This document shows, piece after piece, positions 43,404 to 57,400 of a DNA stretch of 64,000 bases (within the stretch, counting starts at the first letter, position 1; every line of letters starts with the position of its first letter). The translations under genes were made by a program, and so were the position numbers. The stretch lies in assembly GCF_009797935.1 (NCBI RefSeq), contig NZ_VOLC01000001.1:434001-498000 (forward strand), read 5' to 3'. The stretch comes from Lunatibacter salilacus (GTDB lineage Bacteria > Bacteroidota > Bacteroidia > Cytophagales > Cyclobacteriaceae). The notes under the pieces were generated by a model. The model did no database searches, had not been told where the DNA came from, and saw only the letters and a program-made list of their open reading frames with translations.

Positions 43404-44738
43404 ATGAAAAGAAAATTACCCCTGCACACCCAAATCATCATTGGTTTGGTTTTGGGCCTCGTTTTGGGGCTTGTTGTTGTCAAATTTGGCTTCGCTCCGG
43501 ATTTTATTATTGACTACATCAAGCCCATCGGGACAATCTTTATCAATGCACTGAAGATGATAGCTGTCCCACTGGTATTGGCCTCTCTTATTGTCGGTGT
43601 TTCCAACTTGGGGGATGTAACCAAACTAGGCCGAATTGGTGGTAAAACGATCACCGCTTACATGATTACTACGGTTATTTCTGTAACCTTCGGGTTGATT
43701 CTTGTAAATGTTTTCAAGCCTGGAAAAAGCCTACCGTTGGATACAAGGGACAACTTAATGGCTCTCTATGACAGTAATGTGGAATCAAGGACAAGTGCAG
43801 TTGAATCCCTACGGGATCAAAGTCCTCTACAGCCGCTTGTTGATATAGTGCCTGAAAATATCTTTTTGGCCACAACCAACAACGGCAGCATGCTACAGGT
43901 GGTGTTTTTTGCCATTATTATGGGAATAGCTCTACTCCAGATTCCAAAAAGCAAGGCACAGCCTGTCATCGCATTTTTTGACGGGCTAAACGATGTGATC
44001 ATCAAGATCGTCGGATTCATCATGCTGATTGCCCCATATGGTGTATTCGCACTTATGGCTTCGCTGATAGTAGAAATCACGGGAGACAATCCGGATTCTG
44101 CAATATCTCTCTTGATGGCTTTATTAAAATATAGTTTGGTCGTTGTCTTTGGGTTATTGATGATGATTTTATTAGTTTACCCATTGATATTAAAGCTTTT
44201 CACAAAGGTAAAATATCTGGATTTTTTCAAAGCACTTCGCCCTGCCCAGTTATTGGCGTTTTCTACCAGCTCCAGCTCCGCTACCCTACCTGTGACCATG
44301 AAGCAGGTAGAGGAGGAACTGGGTGTTTCCGAGGAAGTAAGCAGCTTCGTACTTCCTTTAGGAGCTACAATCAATATGGACGGAACTAGTCTTTATCAAG
44401 GAGTAGCTGCTGTATTTATCGCCCAAGCCTTAGGACTTGATCTTACTTTGACGCAGCAATTGATGATTGTCCTGACGGCCACCTTGGCTTCTATTGGTAC
44501 AGCCGGAGTACCTGGGGCAGGAATAATCATGTTGATCATTGTACTAGAATCAATCGATGTCCCTGCTGCGGGCATAGCTCTTATTTTGGCCCCTGACCGG
44601 ATTTTGGACATGTTCCGAACTGTAGTCAATGTCACGGGAGATGCCATGGTCTGTACAGTAGTGGCTTCTACAGAAGGGGAACTGCCTGATGGCCTGATCC
44701 GTCAATCCAATCCCCTTACAGCGAATGTGGAAGAGTGA
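43404..44738 (+). CDS. Dicarboxylate/amino acid:cation symporter (DAACS, GltP/GltPh-like)
   Basis: 444 residues, polytopic. The family motifs are clear: SSSSATLPVTMKQVEE (the serine-rich HP1 tip), INMDGTSLYQGVAAVFIAQ (TM7 NMDGT), GTAGVPGAGIIM (HP2), and DRILDMFRTVVNVTGDA (TM8, with the Asp that holds the substrate amino group and Arg or equivalents). It imports glutamate, aspartate or C4-dicarboxylates with Na+ or H+. The last gene of the batD-aroC-DAACS run; a hairpin with a T-run follows at 44840. A specific substrate cannot be fixed. Confidence 0.94.
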   Translation: MKRKLPLHTQIIIGLVLGLVLGLVVVKFGFAPDFIIDYIKPIGTIFINALKMIAVPLVLASLIVGVSNLGDVTKLGRIGGKTITAYMITTVISVTFGLILVNVFKPGKSLPLDTRDNLMALYDSNVESRTSAVESLRDQSPLQPLVDIVPENIFLATTNNGSMLQVVFFAIIMGIALLQIPKSKAQPVIAFFDGLNDVIIKIVGFIMLIAPYGVFALMASLIVEITGDNPDSAISLLMALLKYSLVVVFGLLMMILLVYPLILKLFTKVKYLDFFKALRPAQLLAFSTSSSSATLPVTMKQVEEELGVSEEVSSFVLPLGATINMDGTSLYQGVAAVFIAQALGLDLTLTQQLMIVLTATLASIGTAGVPGAGIIMLIIVLESIDVPAAGIALILAPDRILDMFRTVVNVTGDAMVCTVVASTEGELPDGLIRQSNPLTANVEE

Positions 44739-47467
<2,729 letters not shown>

Positions 47468-47492
47468 TTTCTCAAATTCATATTTAATATTT

Positions 47493-47522
47493 AAAAAGGG
47501 GGCTATTTTCAGCCCCCTTTTT
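47493..47522 (+). terminator. Strong terminator of katG
   Basis: AAAAAGGGGGCT pairs perfectly with AGCCCCCTTTTT (47493-47504 and 47511-47522), loop ATTTTC, ending in its own T-run; symmetrical, so it works on either strand. A weaker stem AAACT/AGTTT with seven T follows at 47527-47547. Confidence 0.9.
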
Positions 47523-47762
47523 ATTGAAACTATTAAACAGTTTTTTTCCCTAAGTACTTTTACTTCTTTATGTCCACCAACTCTAGCCTTTTGATTTAAT
47601 ACGCTTATCTTTAGAAGCTAAGGATTTTTCCTACATGTTGCCGTACAGGATAGGTCAGTAGCATTTCAATTGATCGTCCGGTTTGTCACCTTTTGCAGAA
47701 TGAATGGCACAAAGGTGTAAAAATATTTAATTTGCTAAGCTTTTCAACCCTGTAAATACGCC

Positions 47763-48041
47763 ATGGACTCATATAAGCAGGTAGCTTTGGCTTTGTCCTC
47801 AAGAGGAGCGAGGGGACTGGCTCATATTGGAGTGATTGAAGCACTTGAGGCTCGTGATTACCATATTGCCTCGATTGCCGGCTGCTCCAAGGGAGCACTT
47901 ATTAGAGGGATTTATGCCAAAGGGAACTTGCCGGAATTTAAGGAATGGATCTGTCATCTGGATAGAATTGATGTTTTTTCTTTAATGGACTTCACCATTT
48001 CCTTTGAAAAAGCCTTGGACAAGTACGAGGCAGATCAATAG
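47763..48041 (+). pseudogene. Truncated patatin-like phospholipase remnant
   Basis: 92 codons that match the N-terminus of a patatin-like protein: GARGLAHIGVIEALEARDYHI, the nucleophile region GCSKG (consensus GTSMG) and KEWICHLDRIDVFSLMDFTIS. Normal members are about 250 residues and need a catalytic Asp further on, which is missing. Conserved glycines are also replaced (SSRGARG for SGGGARG, IRGIYAKG for IGGIYAAG). The frame stops at a TAG right after this region; the following 130 bp show only scraps. I infer a dead gene fragment rather than a short active enzyme. It is convergent with sbcC. Confidence 0.75.
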
Positions 48042-48172
48042 AATATTTCTTGATACGAACTTTAGAAAATCACTCTATATAAATCGTCGCTTGACGTTAC
48101 CTTTGGATACAATAAAGTTCTTCTTAATTCACTTCTTTCAAGAAGTACAACTGCTTTTTGCATCCTCTTCCA

Positions 48173-51100
48173 TTACCTATAAGAATAACTGACTTGACTT
48201 CCCAATTCAGAATCCAGAACGACTTTGGCATACACCTCGATTTCCTGCTGCAGTTCCTCCACATGGCTTATAATACCTACGATCCGGTTCTCCTGCCGGA
48301 GGGATTTAAGGGTCTCAAAGACCACTCTTAATGAGTTTCTGTCCAATGCTCCAAAGCCTTCATCAAGAAAAAAGAAGCTTTGGTCAGCCTGATTGAGCGC
48401 TTTAACCTTTTCTGCCAAAGCAAGTGCCAGACAGAGCGATGCCTGAAAGGTCTGACCTCCGGATAGTGTCTTCAGCAAACGCTTCTTCCCCCCATTTAAA
48501 TAATCGATTACCCAGAACGTATTGGCATCATCAATCTCCAGACTTAAGCTGTTTTTTGTCAGTTTTCTAAAACGCATATTGGCCGTATTGCAAAGCTCTT
48601 TGAGATAGATTCCGCTCACATACTTGACAAACCCACTTCCTTGAAACAAGATATTCAGCTCTCTAAGACTGGATTCCCGTTGACTTAGCTTTTCAAAAGT
48701 CTTTTCAATCTCTGCCTTTTGCTTCAGCTTTTCGGTATCCTCAAAGATTTGTTGCTCCAATAGGGTGTATTCCTGTTGCTTTTGATTGAGTAATTGTTTC
48801 TCTGTATCGAGTGTTGACGCCATTTGATCAAAAGCATTCAGGTCGAACTCCTTTACTCCGGGCTCTAGAATCAATTCTTCTATATTATTTTTAACCAACA
48901 AGCACCTATCTTCAAATTGTCGAATTTCCCTGTCCAATACCTCCGTGTCCAAAGAACTGCCAAAGAGGTCTACCAATACGTTTCTGTCGTTAAATCCGTA
49001 CTTTTCCATCGACACAGTGAATTCACTCTCCAACCCCTTGATTTTCTCCACAGTTTTATCTCTCAACTCGGTGAAATGGCCGAGATTTGCCAAGTTGGTT
49101 GCCTGTTTCGTCCGTGTTTCCTGCAAAACTTTCCGCTTGCTATCGAGCTTGAAAGCCGTCTCTTCGATGTCACGTTTTACCTTTTGAACCGTAGATTGAA
49201 TCACTTCCGGATCTTTATCGTAGAAAGGTTTACAAAAAACTGGATCTTTGATTTCTTCAACTTTGGTGGTAATGGAGGTACTTAAGCTCAGGGTTTGCTG
49301 ACTGAATTCCTGTTGCTTTTTATGGGCCTTTTCATGTGAAACCTTATTTTGTTCCGATTTTTTTCGTAAAGTTTTAATCTCGTTGAGCATTCGTTCCTTT
49401 TCCAGTACCGCCTTTTCACTACTTGCTATATGGCTTTCCAATGCTCCCAGTGAACTTATACCCAAGCCAGTCATCTTACTTAGAAGGGCCTCCAAATTGT
49501 CTTTAACCCGAAGCGACTCCTTCGCTTTATCTGCAAGCATGCTTTGTTGATGCTCCAACCTGATTTTTTGCTCACCCAAAGTTTCAGAAATAGAGTTGAT
49601 CTGTTCCATTAGAAGCTTAGCCTCCTTGATTTGAGATGTGCATTTCCCCAGTTCATCTACTTCTGCCTGAAGTTCAAGCGGGTCTGGATGATCCTCGGAC
49701 CCGCAAAGTGGACAGGCTTCTCCCGAAATTAGCAAATGAACATGTGCTCCCAATCCCTGACGCTGCATTAAGTGCTCCCGAGCGATTTCCAAATGCTGAA
49801 TAAGCTCCTTTTGAGCATGCTTCCATGCATCAAAATCAATTTCGTCATCTGGTAACTTTTGTAAAAATCCTTGAATGGTGTCTTGAATATTTTTTATGGC
49901 AGATTCATACTTTTGCTTATCTGTTTCAATCTGCTTTAGCTGATTCTGCCATTGAAGCCAGTCCTTTACATCACTCTTTCTTTCGGCCAATTCTATGCTT
50001 CCGGAGACCACGAGGTTATCGGTCTCATTTTCGAGCTCCTTGATCCTCACATCAAGGTATTGTTGGGCTGTAGACAATGTTTCCAGCTCTGGTTGTAAGG
50101 TTTCCAGAGATTTTTCAGCTTGGTCTAACTCATTCTGCAATTTTTGGATTTCCAGTACTTTAGTTAAATCCCTGATTTTGGTCTCCCGTTCAGGCCGATT
50201 TTCCGATTTTTCCCTGAGAGATTTTTCATCTTCTTCGAGCACCTTAATATCCTTTTCGAAGTTTTCCCGAAAGCGGGCACAATCAATGGCACTTACCCGG
50301 TACTTTTCCAGTTCCTTATTTTCCTCTAAAATACTTTCCCATAAAGGCCGTAGATAGGTTTTGGCTATTACAACCTCCTGAAGCGTATTTTTCTTTTCTT
50401 CTATTTCAGGTAACCGCTTCTCCAATTTTTGCCATTCCTGCTTGTATTCGAGGAGCTTTTTATAACTTTTTTGGATTCCTTCCTGTCTTCTGTACGATGC
50501 TTCTGTCTTTTCGAGATTATGTCGGGCGTCGTCAACTAACATTTTTAGGTCTTTCAACGAAGCGATCTTTTGCTCCAAAGCTGCGGGACTAAGGTCCGAA
50601 AAGGCATTTAACTGCGTTTCCAGTCTGATTTTATCCTCACGTACTGCCTTTAAAAGTACACCTGTTTTAGGGGCAAGATCAAAACGTTCCAATCCAAAAA
50701 GTTCCTTCATCATATCGGCCCTGGGGCCAGGGGTTAGGTCGATAAAGTCCCTGAACTTTCCCTGTGGAATGATTACCGTTTGTTTGAAGTGCTCTTTTTT
50801 CATACCAACGATGGCCTCACCACGCTGATCCAAGGGAACCGGAGTGCCGTCTATGAGTTCGTAAAATGTATGTTCAGCGGGCTTTACATCATCAAAATTT
50901 TTCTTGTTTCTTTTGGCGGAATAGCGGGCCAAATAGGTCTGGACATTGTTTTTTCCCCCCTTAAACTCAAAATTTATCAGTAAATGATCGCGCTGCAAGT
51001 TCAGCATGCTGTTTTTTTCGCCCCGGTCGGACAGACGCTCCGTGCTCCCATATAGTGCCAACATAATAGCTTCCAGAATAGAGGATTTACCGCTACCCAC

Positions 51101-51208
51101 AGCACCAAATATGCCAAAAAGACCCGCTGCTGTCAATTGCTCAAAATCGATTACCTGCGTATCCTTATATGAATACAATCCTTGAATTTCCAGTTTGACT
51201 GGTATCAT
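48173..51208 (-). CDS. sbcC: Exonuclease subunit SbcC (Rad50-like ATPase)
   Basis: 1011 residues. SMC-type ATPase that works with SbcD to open and trim DNA hairpins and blocked ends. Walker A GAVGSGKSSILEAIM near residue 35; two long coiled coils (about 180-480 and 520-830); the zinc hook SGEACPLCGSEDHPDP at about 498 (CxxC); signature LSGGQTFQASLCLALALAEKV; Walker B SFFFLDEGFGALD; all present. It starts 4 bp inside the sbcD stop (ATGA overlap), so SbcD and SbcC are made from one transcript. Length and layout are normal. Confidence 0.95.
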   Translation of the reverse strand: MIPVKLEIQGLYSYKDTQVIDFEQLTAAGLFGIFGAVGSGKSSILEAIMLALYGSTERLSDRGEKNSMLNLQRDHLLINFEFKGGKNNVQTYLARYSAKRNKKNFDDVKPAEHTFYELIDGTPVPLDQRGEAIVGMKKEHFKQTVIIPQGKFRDFIDLTPGPRADMMKELFGLERFDLAPKTGVLLKAVREDKIRLETQLNAFSDLSPAALEQKIASLKDLKMLVDDARHNLEKTEASYRRQEGIQKSYKKLLEYKQEWQKLEKRLPEIEEKKNTLQEVVIAKTYLRPLWESILEENKELEKYRVSAIDCARFRENFEKDIKVLEEDEKSLREKSENRPERETKIRDLTKVLEIQKLQNELDQAEKSLETLQPELETLSTAQQYLDVRIKELENETDNLVVSGSIELAERKSDVKDWLQWQNQLKQIETDKQKYESAIKNIQDTIQGFLQKLPDDEIDFDAWKHAQKELIQHLEIAREHLMQRQGLGAHVHLLISGEACPLCGSEDHPDPLELQAEVDELGKCTSQIKEAKLLMEQINSISETLGEQKIRLEHQQSMLADKAKESLRVKDNLEALLSKMTGLGISSLGALESHIASSEKAVLEKERMLNEIKTLRKKSEQNKVSHEKAHKKQQEFSQQTLSLSTSITTKVEEIKDPVFCKPFYDKDPEVIQSTVQKVKRDIEETAFKLDSKRKVLQETRTKQATNLANLGHFTELRDKTVEKIKGLESEFTVSMEKYGFNDRNVLVDLFGSSLDTEVLDREIRQFEDRCLLVKNNIEELILEPGVKEFDLNAFDQMASTLDTEKQLLNQKQQEYTLLEQQIFEDTEKLKQKAEIEKTFEKLSQRESSLRELNILFQGSGFVKYVSGIYLKELCNTANMRFRKLTKNSLSLEIDDANTFWVIDYLNGGKKRLLKTLSGGQTFQASLCLALALAEKVKALNQADQSFFFLDEGFGALDRNSLRVVFETLKSLRQENRIVGIISHVEELQQEIEVYAKVVLDSELGSQVSYSYR

Positions 51209-52434
51209 GTGTCTTGGTTTTGGCTGATAACTTCCTTAAATAGGCTGATTAGGCTGTCATTGGGTTCCTGCTTCTTTTCACTTTGGTAGTACATCTGGAA
51301 AAGACTCACCATATCTTTCTCCAAATCCTCCACCTTGAGACCAAGATTCGGCTCATTGATACCGCTTTTTATCAATGGAATTAGATTGACTATACCGTCG
51401 TGGGCTTTCATGAGGGCTCTCCTGGTGGATGCATCGATAGAATAATCTGTCACATAGGTCAACTCAACAAAACAGTATGGATTGCTTTCCAGCCAGTCGA
51501 GAGCTGTTTGCAGCTCCATAAACGTTTTCCGGTAGAGCGGTCTACCTTTGGTCAATCCTATTGGGCGATATGATACTGGCTTGCCTGGTTCAGCATCTAC
51601 GATGACGACCTGCTTTTGTTGATCCGCCTCGCTAAATGAGTAGGACAAGGGTGAACTTGCGTATAGGGCGGGACAGGGTTCCTGACCGACAGCATGGAAT
51701 CGGTGTAAGTGGCCAAGGGCGGCATATTGGATTTGAGAAGGGATGTTGTGGGTAAACAAAGCTTGAGTACCACCCACATGTAGAATGGGTCTTTCACTTT
51801 CGGGTTCCGGCTCCGGCTTTTCCCCTTCTTTGACAAAAAAGAAATGGCCTATGAAGAGATTAACACCTTTGTTATCGCAGAAGGTATCAGCTATATGCTT
51901 CCATTTATCCGCCACAAGCTCACGAAAGGTCGATTCTCTGTCAACTTGTCCCAAATATGTTTTCAGCAAAACTTCGTTGGCATAAGGAGCCAATATAATC
52001 CGGATGGGATATGAAAATCCCGGTCCTGTCAATTCGATAAAACCGGGTGCGGATTGGGTAATGGCCCATCCTCCATTAAGCTCTCCACAAACGACATGGG
52101 TGTCAAACTTACTGTATAATATGATACCAAATTCCCTAGCCAAGGGATCTGGTGCCTCTACAAACTGGGTACTGTCGTGGTTACCGGCGATCGCTACAAC
52201 CGGCCGGGTTCCGTTGTTCGAAAGGCGACGCAGCGTTTTATAAAACAACTCTACAGCTTCATGGCTGGGATTGAAGCTGTCAAAAATGTCCCCTGCCAAG
52301 AGTACTATATCTACTTCCTCCCTGTCAGCTATTTGAATCATTTCCTCCAACACTTCTTTTTGCTCTGCAATTCTAGGAAATTCCTGCAGTCTTTTTCCAA
52401 GATGCCAATCTGCCGTATGTAGAATTTTAACCAT
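51205..52434 (-). CDS. sbcD: Exonuclease subunit SbcD (Mre11-like nuclease)
   Basis: 409 residues starting at the ATG at 52434 (MVKILHTADWHLGK); a GTG six codons upstream is in frame but less typical. The five phosphoesterase motifs of Mre11/SbcD are seen: HTADWHLGK, LLAGDIFDS, AIAGNHDS, LFIGHFFF (His), and AALGHLHRFHAV. They bind two Mn2+ ions for nuclease activity. The C-terminal cap carries the SbcC contact. Its start overlaps nothing upstream; its end overlaps the sbcC start by 4 bp. Confidence 0.95.
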   Translation of the reverse strand: MVKILHTADWHLGKRLQEFPRIAEQKEVLEEMIQIADREEVDIVLLAGDIFDSFNPSHEAVELFYKTLRRLSNNGTRPVVAIAGNHDSTQFVEAPDPLAREFGIILYSKFDTHVVCGELNGGWAITQSAPGFIELTGPGFSYPIRIILAPYANEVLLKTYLGQVDRESTFRELVADKWKHIADTFCDNKGVNLFIGHFFFVKEGEKPEPEPESERPILHVGGTQALFTHNIPSQIQYAALGHLHRFHAVGQEPCPALYASSPLSYSFSEADQQKQVVIVDAEPGKPVSYRPIGLTKGRPLYRKTFMELQTALDWLESNPYCFVELTYVTDYSIDASTRRALMKAHDGIVNLIPLIKSGINEPNLGLKVEDLEKDMVSLFQMYYQSEKKQEPNDSLISLFKEVISQNQDT

Positions 52435-52681
52435 AAGATTAATTGTGTTCACTTAAATGATTAAAATTAGAACCTTCTATCTTGGAGTGCAAGACTAACC
52501 TAATTTTTATCTTTCATAAGGATTTTGTTTATTTACCAACTGCTGCTTGCTGAGAAGACTTATTTTATTGGATCAATTCTAACAGCGGAGGAGCAGCGCC
52601 TTTCACAGGGTCTTGATTCACAATACGTTTGCAAAAAAATCTCTATTCTTATTGGCATAGAAGTTGCTTAAAGGTGCAATT

Positions 52682-53188
52682 ATGAATAAAATACTTATCA
52701 TTCTGATTGTTAGCTTTCTACCTTTTTCATGGGCATTTGGTCAGTCACCTTTCACAGCTCCAGATTCTTTATTAGTGATACAATCGGGTGTTGCCAGTTT
52801 TTACGGCAAGGCATTTCACAAGCGCAAAACAGCAAGCGGGGAAGTTTATGATATGTGGAATTATACCGCTGCCCACAAGCACCTACCCTTTGGGACATTA
52901 TTAAAAGTCACAAATCTTAACAACGGATACCAGGTCATCGTCCGTGTCAATGACAGACTGCCCAAAAGTTCCAAGCGGGCTATTGACCTTTCCCGGGGTT
53001 CGGCAGAACAGTTAGCGATGGTAGGCGATGGGATTGTGGATGTAACTCTGGAAGTTCTAAGCCATCAGGCCATTGCGAATCTTCGTGATTATTATGAAAC
53101 AGTGCCTTTTGATTTACGTCTTCGACTGTATTATGATTCCTTTCAGGCAAATAAAAAAGAACAGGCCATACTGCAATTAAAATTTTAA
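52682..53188 (+). CDS. RlpA-like double-psi beta-barrel protein
   Basis: 168 residues from the ATG at 52682 (a TTG six codons before is in frame). Signal peptide ends at WAFGQ without lipobox, so it is periplasmic rather than a lipoprotein. One RlpA domain (about 35-125): GVASFYGKAFHKRKTASGE, AAHKHLPFGTLLKVTN, VIVRVNDRLPKSSKRAIDLS, the classic pattern of the RlpA family. Conserved His and Asp (AHKHLPFG, VNDR) fit family members with septal lytic transglycosylase activity on denuded peptidoglycan. The SPOR domain of E. coli RlpA is absent. Stands alone. Confidence 0.85.
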   Translation: MNKILIILIVSFLPFSWAFGQSPFTAPDSLLVIQSGVASFYGKAFHKRKTASGEVYDMWNYTAAHKHLPFGTLLKVTNLNNGYQVIVRVNDRLPKSSKRAIDLSRGSAEQLAMVGDGIVDVTLEVLSHQAIANLRDYYETVPFDLRLRLYYDSFQANKKEQAILQLKF

Positions 53189-53400
53189 TTTTATTAGAAT
53201 AAAGTACTAGATATATACCGTATTTCAAGAAAAAACCTGTAGTATGGATTAAATATTTGTTAATTTTTCAAAAAAAATAGGTTCAAGGTTGCTCAACATT
53301 TAATTTTTTAGTTACTTATACCCCCAACGACAGCGCTTGGTGTTTTCCTGATTTTTACATTCGAAATCAGCAGGTAACCTAATCTTTAAATTGAGTATGT

Positions 53401-54486
53401 ATGAAAGTAGTTAAGCAACTCTATTTGCCGCTTATTTTTGCATGTGTTTTTTTGGGGTGTGCGGGTGAGAAGGAAAAAGGAGAAGAAATCCCCATGGAGT
53501 CTTTCCGGGATGAAGTACAACCGACTATGGTGTTGGTTTCCCATTCAGAAAACAAATCGTTTGATTATCTCATCAATGCCACTGGCAAAATCGAAGCCTC
53601 AGACCAGGTGATGGTGATTGTCGAACGGCAGGGATACCTGCTGGAATTGTTGGTTAGCGAAGGGCAACAGGTAAAAGCGGGAGAAGTAATTGCCCGCTTG
53701 GATATTACCGATAGTAAGTTTGAGTTAGAGAAAGCCGAAATCGAGCTTCGCTCCAGAATGGCGGAATTTGAAAACCAAAAATTGGGATATCCGTCCATCT
53801 ATGCCATTGAAAATCCGGATGCAAACCAAGTTGAGGAATGGGATGACCGTCTCAAAGCGTCCAGCGGGGTACTCACGGCTGAAATTAGTCTCCGGGAGGC
53901 ACAGTTAAACTTGGAAAAATCCATTATCAAAGCCCCAATCTCAGGTACAGTGGCAGACCTAAAAATAAAAAAGGGAAGCATGGTCAATAGTGGTGACGAG
54001 ATTTGCGAAATTCTAAGCACTGGCCAATTGGAAATGAAAGTCAAGGTACTCGAATCCGATATCAATTATATCAAAAAGAATCAAAAGGCAGAAATCTACC
54101 CAGTCTCCGGCGGACCAGAGCAACTCACCGGAACGGTCAGCAGCATCAATCCAAAAGTGGACGAAAATGGTCTGGTTCAGGTTACCATTCAACTACAACG
54201 TCAGGGAAATCTTCTATCCGGCATGAATGCCCGAGCCGTCATCAGAGCCCCGCAGAGCAACAGCCTGGTAGTACCCAAGCCGGCTGTAGTCTACCGAAGC
54301 GGAAGACCGGTGGTCTTCACGGTGGAGAATAACCAAGCCATATGGAACTATGTAGAGGTAGGAAAGGATAATGGCAAGGAAATGGAGGTGCTCGACGGCA
54401 TTCAGGCTGATTCCCAAGTCATCGTCAGTAATAATGTGCAGCTCGCCCATCAGGCGCCTATTCAGATCCAAACCGAGGGGATGTAA
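53401..54486 (+). CDS. RND efflux periplasmic adaptor (HlyD/MFP family lipoprotein)
   Basis: 361 residues. Lipoprotein signal with lipobox LGC (Cys20), then the adaptor domains: biotinyl-lipoyl-like parts (IEASDQVMVIVERQGYLLELL and later SGTVADLKIKKGSMV), a short alpha hairpin (about 102-165), a beta-barrel and a membrane-proximal end (AVVYRSGRPVVFTV). It bridges the inner-membrane pump to an outer-membrane channel. The stop TAA shares one base with the permease ATG (TAATG), a tight coupling. No TolC-like gene lies beside it. Confidence 0.9.
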   Translation: MKVVKQLYLPLIFACVFLGCAGEKEKGEEIPMESFRDEVQPTMVLVSHSENKSFDYLINATGKIEASDQVMVIVERQGYLLELLVSEGQQVKAGEVIARLDITDSKFELEKAEIELRSRMAEFENQKLGYPSIYAIENPDANQVEEWDDRLKASSGVLTAEISLREAQLNLEKSIIKAPISGTVADLKIKKGSMVNSGDEICEILSTGQLEMKVKVLESDINYIKKNQKAEIYPVSGGPEQLTGTVSSINPKVDENGLVQVTIQLQRQGNLLSGMNARAVIRAPQSNSLVVPKPAVVYRSGRPVVFTVENNQAIWNYVEVGKDNGKEMEVLDGIQADSQVIVSNNVQLAHQAPIQIQTEGM

Positions 54487-57400
54487 TGGTACGATTTTTA
54501 CTAGCCAGACCCATCGCAGTAGGAATGACATTTCTTGCGCTGATTGTATTCAGTGTAATTGTTTTCCGCACCTTACCCATTTCCCTTTTGCCGCCTATTG
54601 ATGTGCCTCAGATCGTAGTGAAGGTGAACTATGCCAACGCCTCCCCTGAATCAATTGAGCAGAATGTACTACGCCCTATACGTGAAGGCCTGCTTACCCT
54701 AAATGGGCTTGAGAACATGGAAAGCAAAGCCGGCAGTGAAGTCGGTAACATCCGCCTTACATTTGATTTTCAGACCAAAATGGAGCTGGCCTATATCGAT
54801 GTGAATGAAAAGATTGACAGGCTAACGAACAGCTTGCCTGAAGATTTACCCCGCCCCCAAGTAATACGGATCAATACCAACGACATCCCCATAGTACGGG
54901 TACAGGTGATCCCCAAGGAAGGAACCGATTACGCACAGGTTTCCCTATTGGTTGACAACGTCCTAAAAAAGCGCCTTGAACAATTGGAAGGCGTAGCACT
55001 CGTGGATATAAATGGCAAACAGGAGCGTCTAATTGCTGTGGCTCCGGACCGGGCAGCTTTAGCCGGACTGGGAATGACCGAGCAGAACATCATTGACGCC
55101 ATCCAAGCCGGCAACAGTGAGCTTCCGGGCATCAGTGTGGAAGATGGTCAATTCCGGTATTACTTGCGAATGGCCACCCGCTTGGATACTCCCGAAGATA
55201 TCATGGCATTGCCTGTCCGAAAGGATGGAGGTTCGGCTATCACCCTTTCCAAAGTTGCTCAAGTCGGGTACGAATTGGCAAAACCAATGGGGTATCACCT
55301 CTACAACGGGAATGAAAGTCTCGTAGTGACTGTACACAAACAGGCGGCTGCAAAAATGAATGAATTAATGCCTTTGGTATATGATGCCGTGGAAAACTTC
55401 AAAGGAGACTATCCCCAGGTAGACTTTGAGTTGACCCAAGACCAATCAATGTTACTCAATGCCGGGATAAGCAATCTCCAAACCAGCTTGCTTTTTGGAG
55501 GAATCTTTGCATTTGGAGTGCTGTTTTTATTTATGGGTAATTTTAGGATGCCGATCATTATCGGTATTAGTCTTCCCTCATCGCTAATCATCAGTTTTCT
55601 CGTATTTTATTTTTTTAATATTTCCATCAATGTCATTTCACTTAGCGGGCTTGCACTAGGATTGGGTATGCTGATAGATAACTCCATCATAGTCTTGGAC
55701 AACATCAGCCGAAAACGCCGTGAAGGGCTTGGGATATTCGAAGCATGTGTCACAGGGGTAAATGAGGTAATGTCTGCCCTTATCAGCTCGGTTTTGACTA
55801 CCCTAGCCGTATTTGTACCTTTGATTTTCTTAAGTGGCATTTCCGGTGCCTTATTCTATGATCAGGCAATTTCCGTGGCAGCCATTTTGTCAGTTTCGTT
55901 GCTAGTTGCATTTATCTTGCTGCCTTTGCTCTATAAGCTATTCTTCGCCAATCGCGAAGGGGAGGTGGTAAAAGAGGACAGCCGATTTTTTCTATTATTA
56001 TTAAGGGGCTACAAAGGAATATATAAACAGCTATTTGCTAATCGGGCTATAAGTCTACTAGTCCTTTTGGCACTCATCCCATTATTATTGTCAATAAGTC
56101 AAATCTTACCAGTGTCGGGTTTGCCTCCTATTCAAAAATTTGACGTCATGCTTCAGGTAGACTGGAATGAACCTATCCATGCTACCGAAAATAAACTCCG
56201 GATTCAGACCTTATTGGATGAAATGGGCGGCAATTACAACCATGCCGAGAGTGACATTGGTGTTCGTCAGTTTTTATTGTTTGAAGGAGAAAGCTCAATA
56301 CAGCAAGCAACACTTTACCTAATGTTTTCAGATCAGGAACAGAAGGACCGTCAGGAAGAATGGCTCTCCAAGTACCTCAGACAACGATTTCCTCAGGCTA
56401 CGGTCGAACTTCAGGACGCTCCAAATGCCTTCGATCAGTTGTTCAGTTCGGATCTTCCTAATTATGAGGTACGTTGGAAAGATTTGGTTAGCAAAAGACC
56501 CATAGATGAACCGCGCATGGATCAATGGTTGGGCGAACTACCCGTGACTGAATGGGAAAGAGGCCCAAGCCTACAAAAAGAATCCTCAGTGGTTTTTCGG
56601 ATCGACCAAGAAAAGCTAGCACTGTATGGCGTAAGTGTAGATCAACTTTTGCAGCAAGTCCAAAAGCTTTTTGGCAGCTACCTAATCACGGATATCAAGC
56701 GCTTTGGAGAGATCACCCCCATTAAGTTGAAGGAAAGTCCGGCGGATTTCCTTCAACTTCTGCGAAACAACTATGTATATGGAGTCGATCAAACCCCATA
56801 TTTGCTAAGTAACTTCGTGACGGCTGCCTATGACAATCATTATAAATACGTAACAGCCGACCGCAGTGGAGTGTTTCAGTCCATACTCCTGACCGCAAGC
56901 AATCCGACCATTCACGACAATGAACTGCAGAAATGGGGATCATCACGTAATCTAAGCATAGATTTTACAGGGCAGTATTTCCAAGATCAGGAAACCATCA
57001 GACAATTGATTGGAATTCTTATGATCTCGGTCCTTCTTCTATATTTTATTCTGGCAGCGCAGTTCGAAAGTTTTATTCAACCACTAATCGTCATCTTAAC
57101 ACTGCCATTGGGGGTTGGGGGATCTTTTTTGGTGCTTTGGCTTACCGGAACATCACTCAATGTCATGTCAGCCATCGGTCTCGTAGTTATGCTCGGGATA
57201 ATGGTAAACGATGCCATACTGAAGATAGACACGATCAACCGACTCAGGTGGCAATACGCTCGTATTTCAGGCTTAAGTTCACGTCAGGTATTGGACAAAG
57301 CGTTGTATCAGGCTGGTGAGATCCGGTTGAAACCAATAATAATGACCTCGGTGACTACGATTTTGGCCCTGTTACCTGTGATCTTCAGTGCGGGATTGGG

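Noticed and set aside
48004-48192. 62-codon plus-strand ORF after the patatin fragment
   Set aside because: Out of frame with the patatin reading, overlaps the sbcC 3' end, and shows no convincing continuation of the patatin fold.
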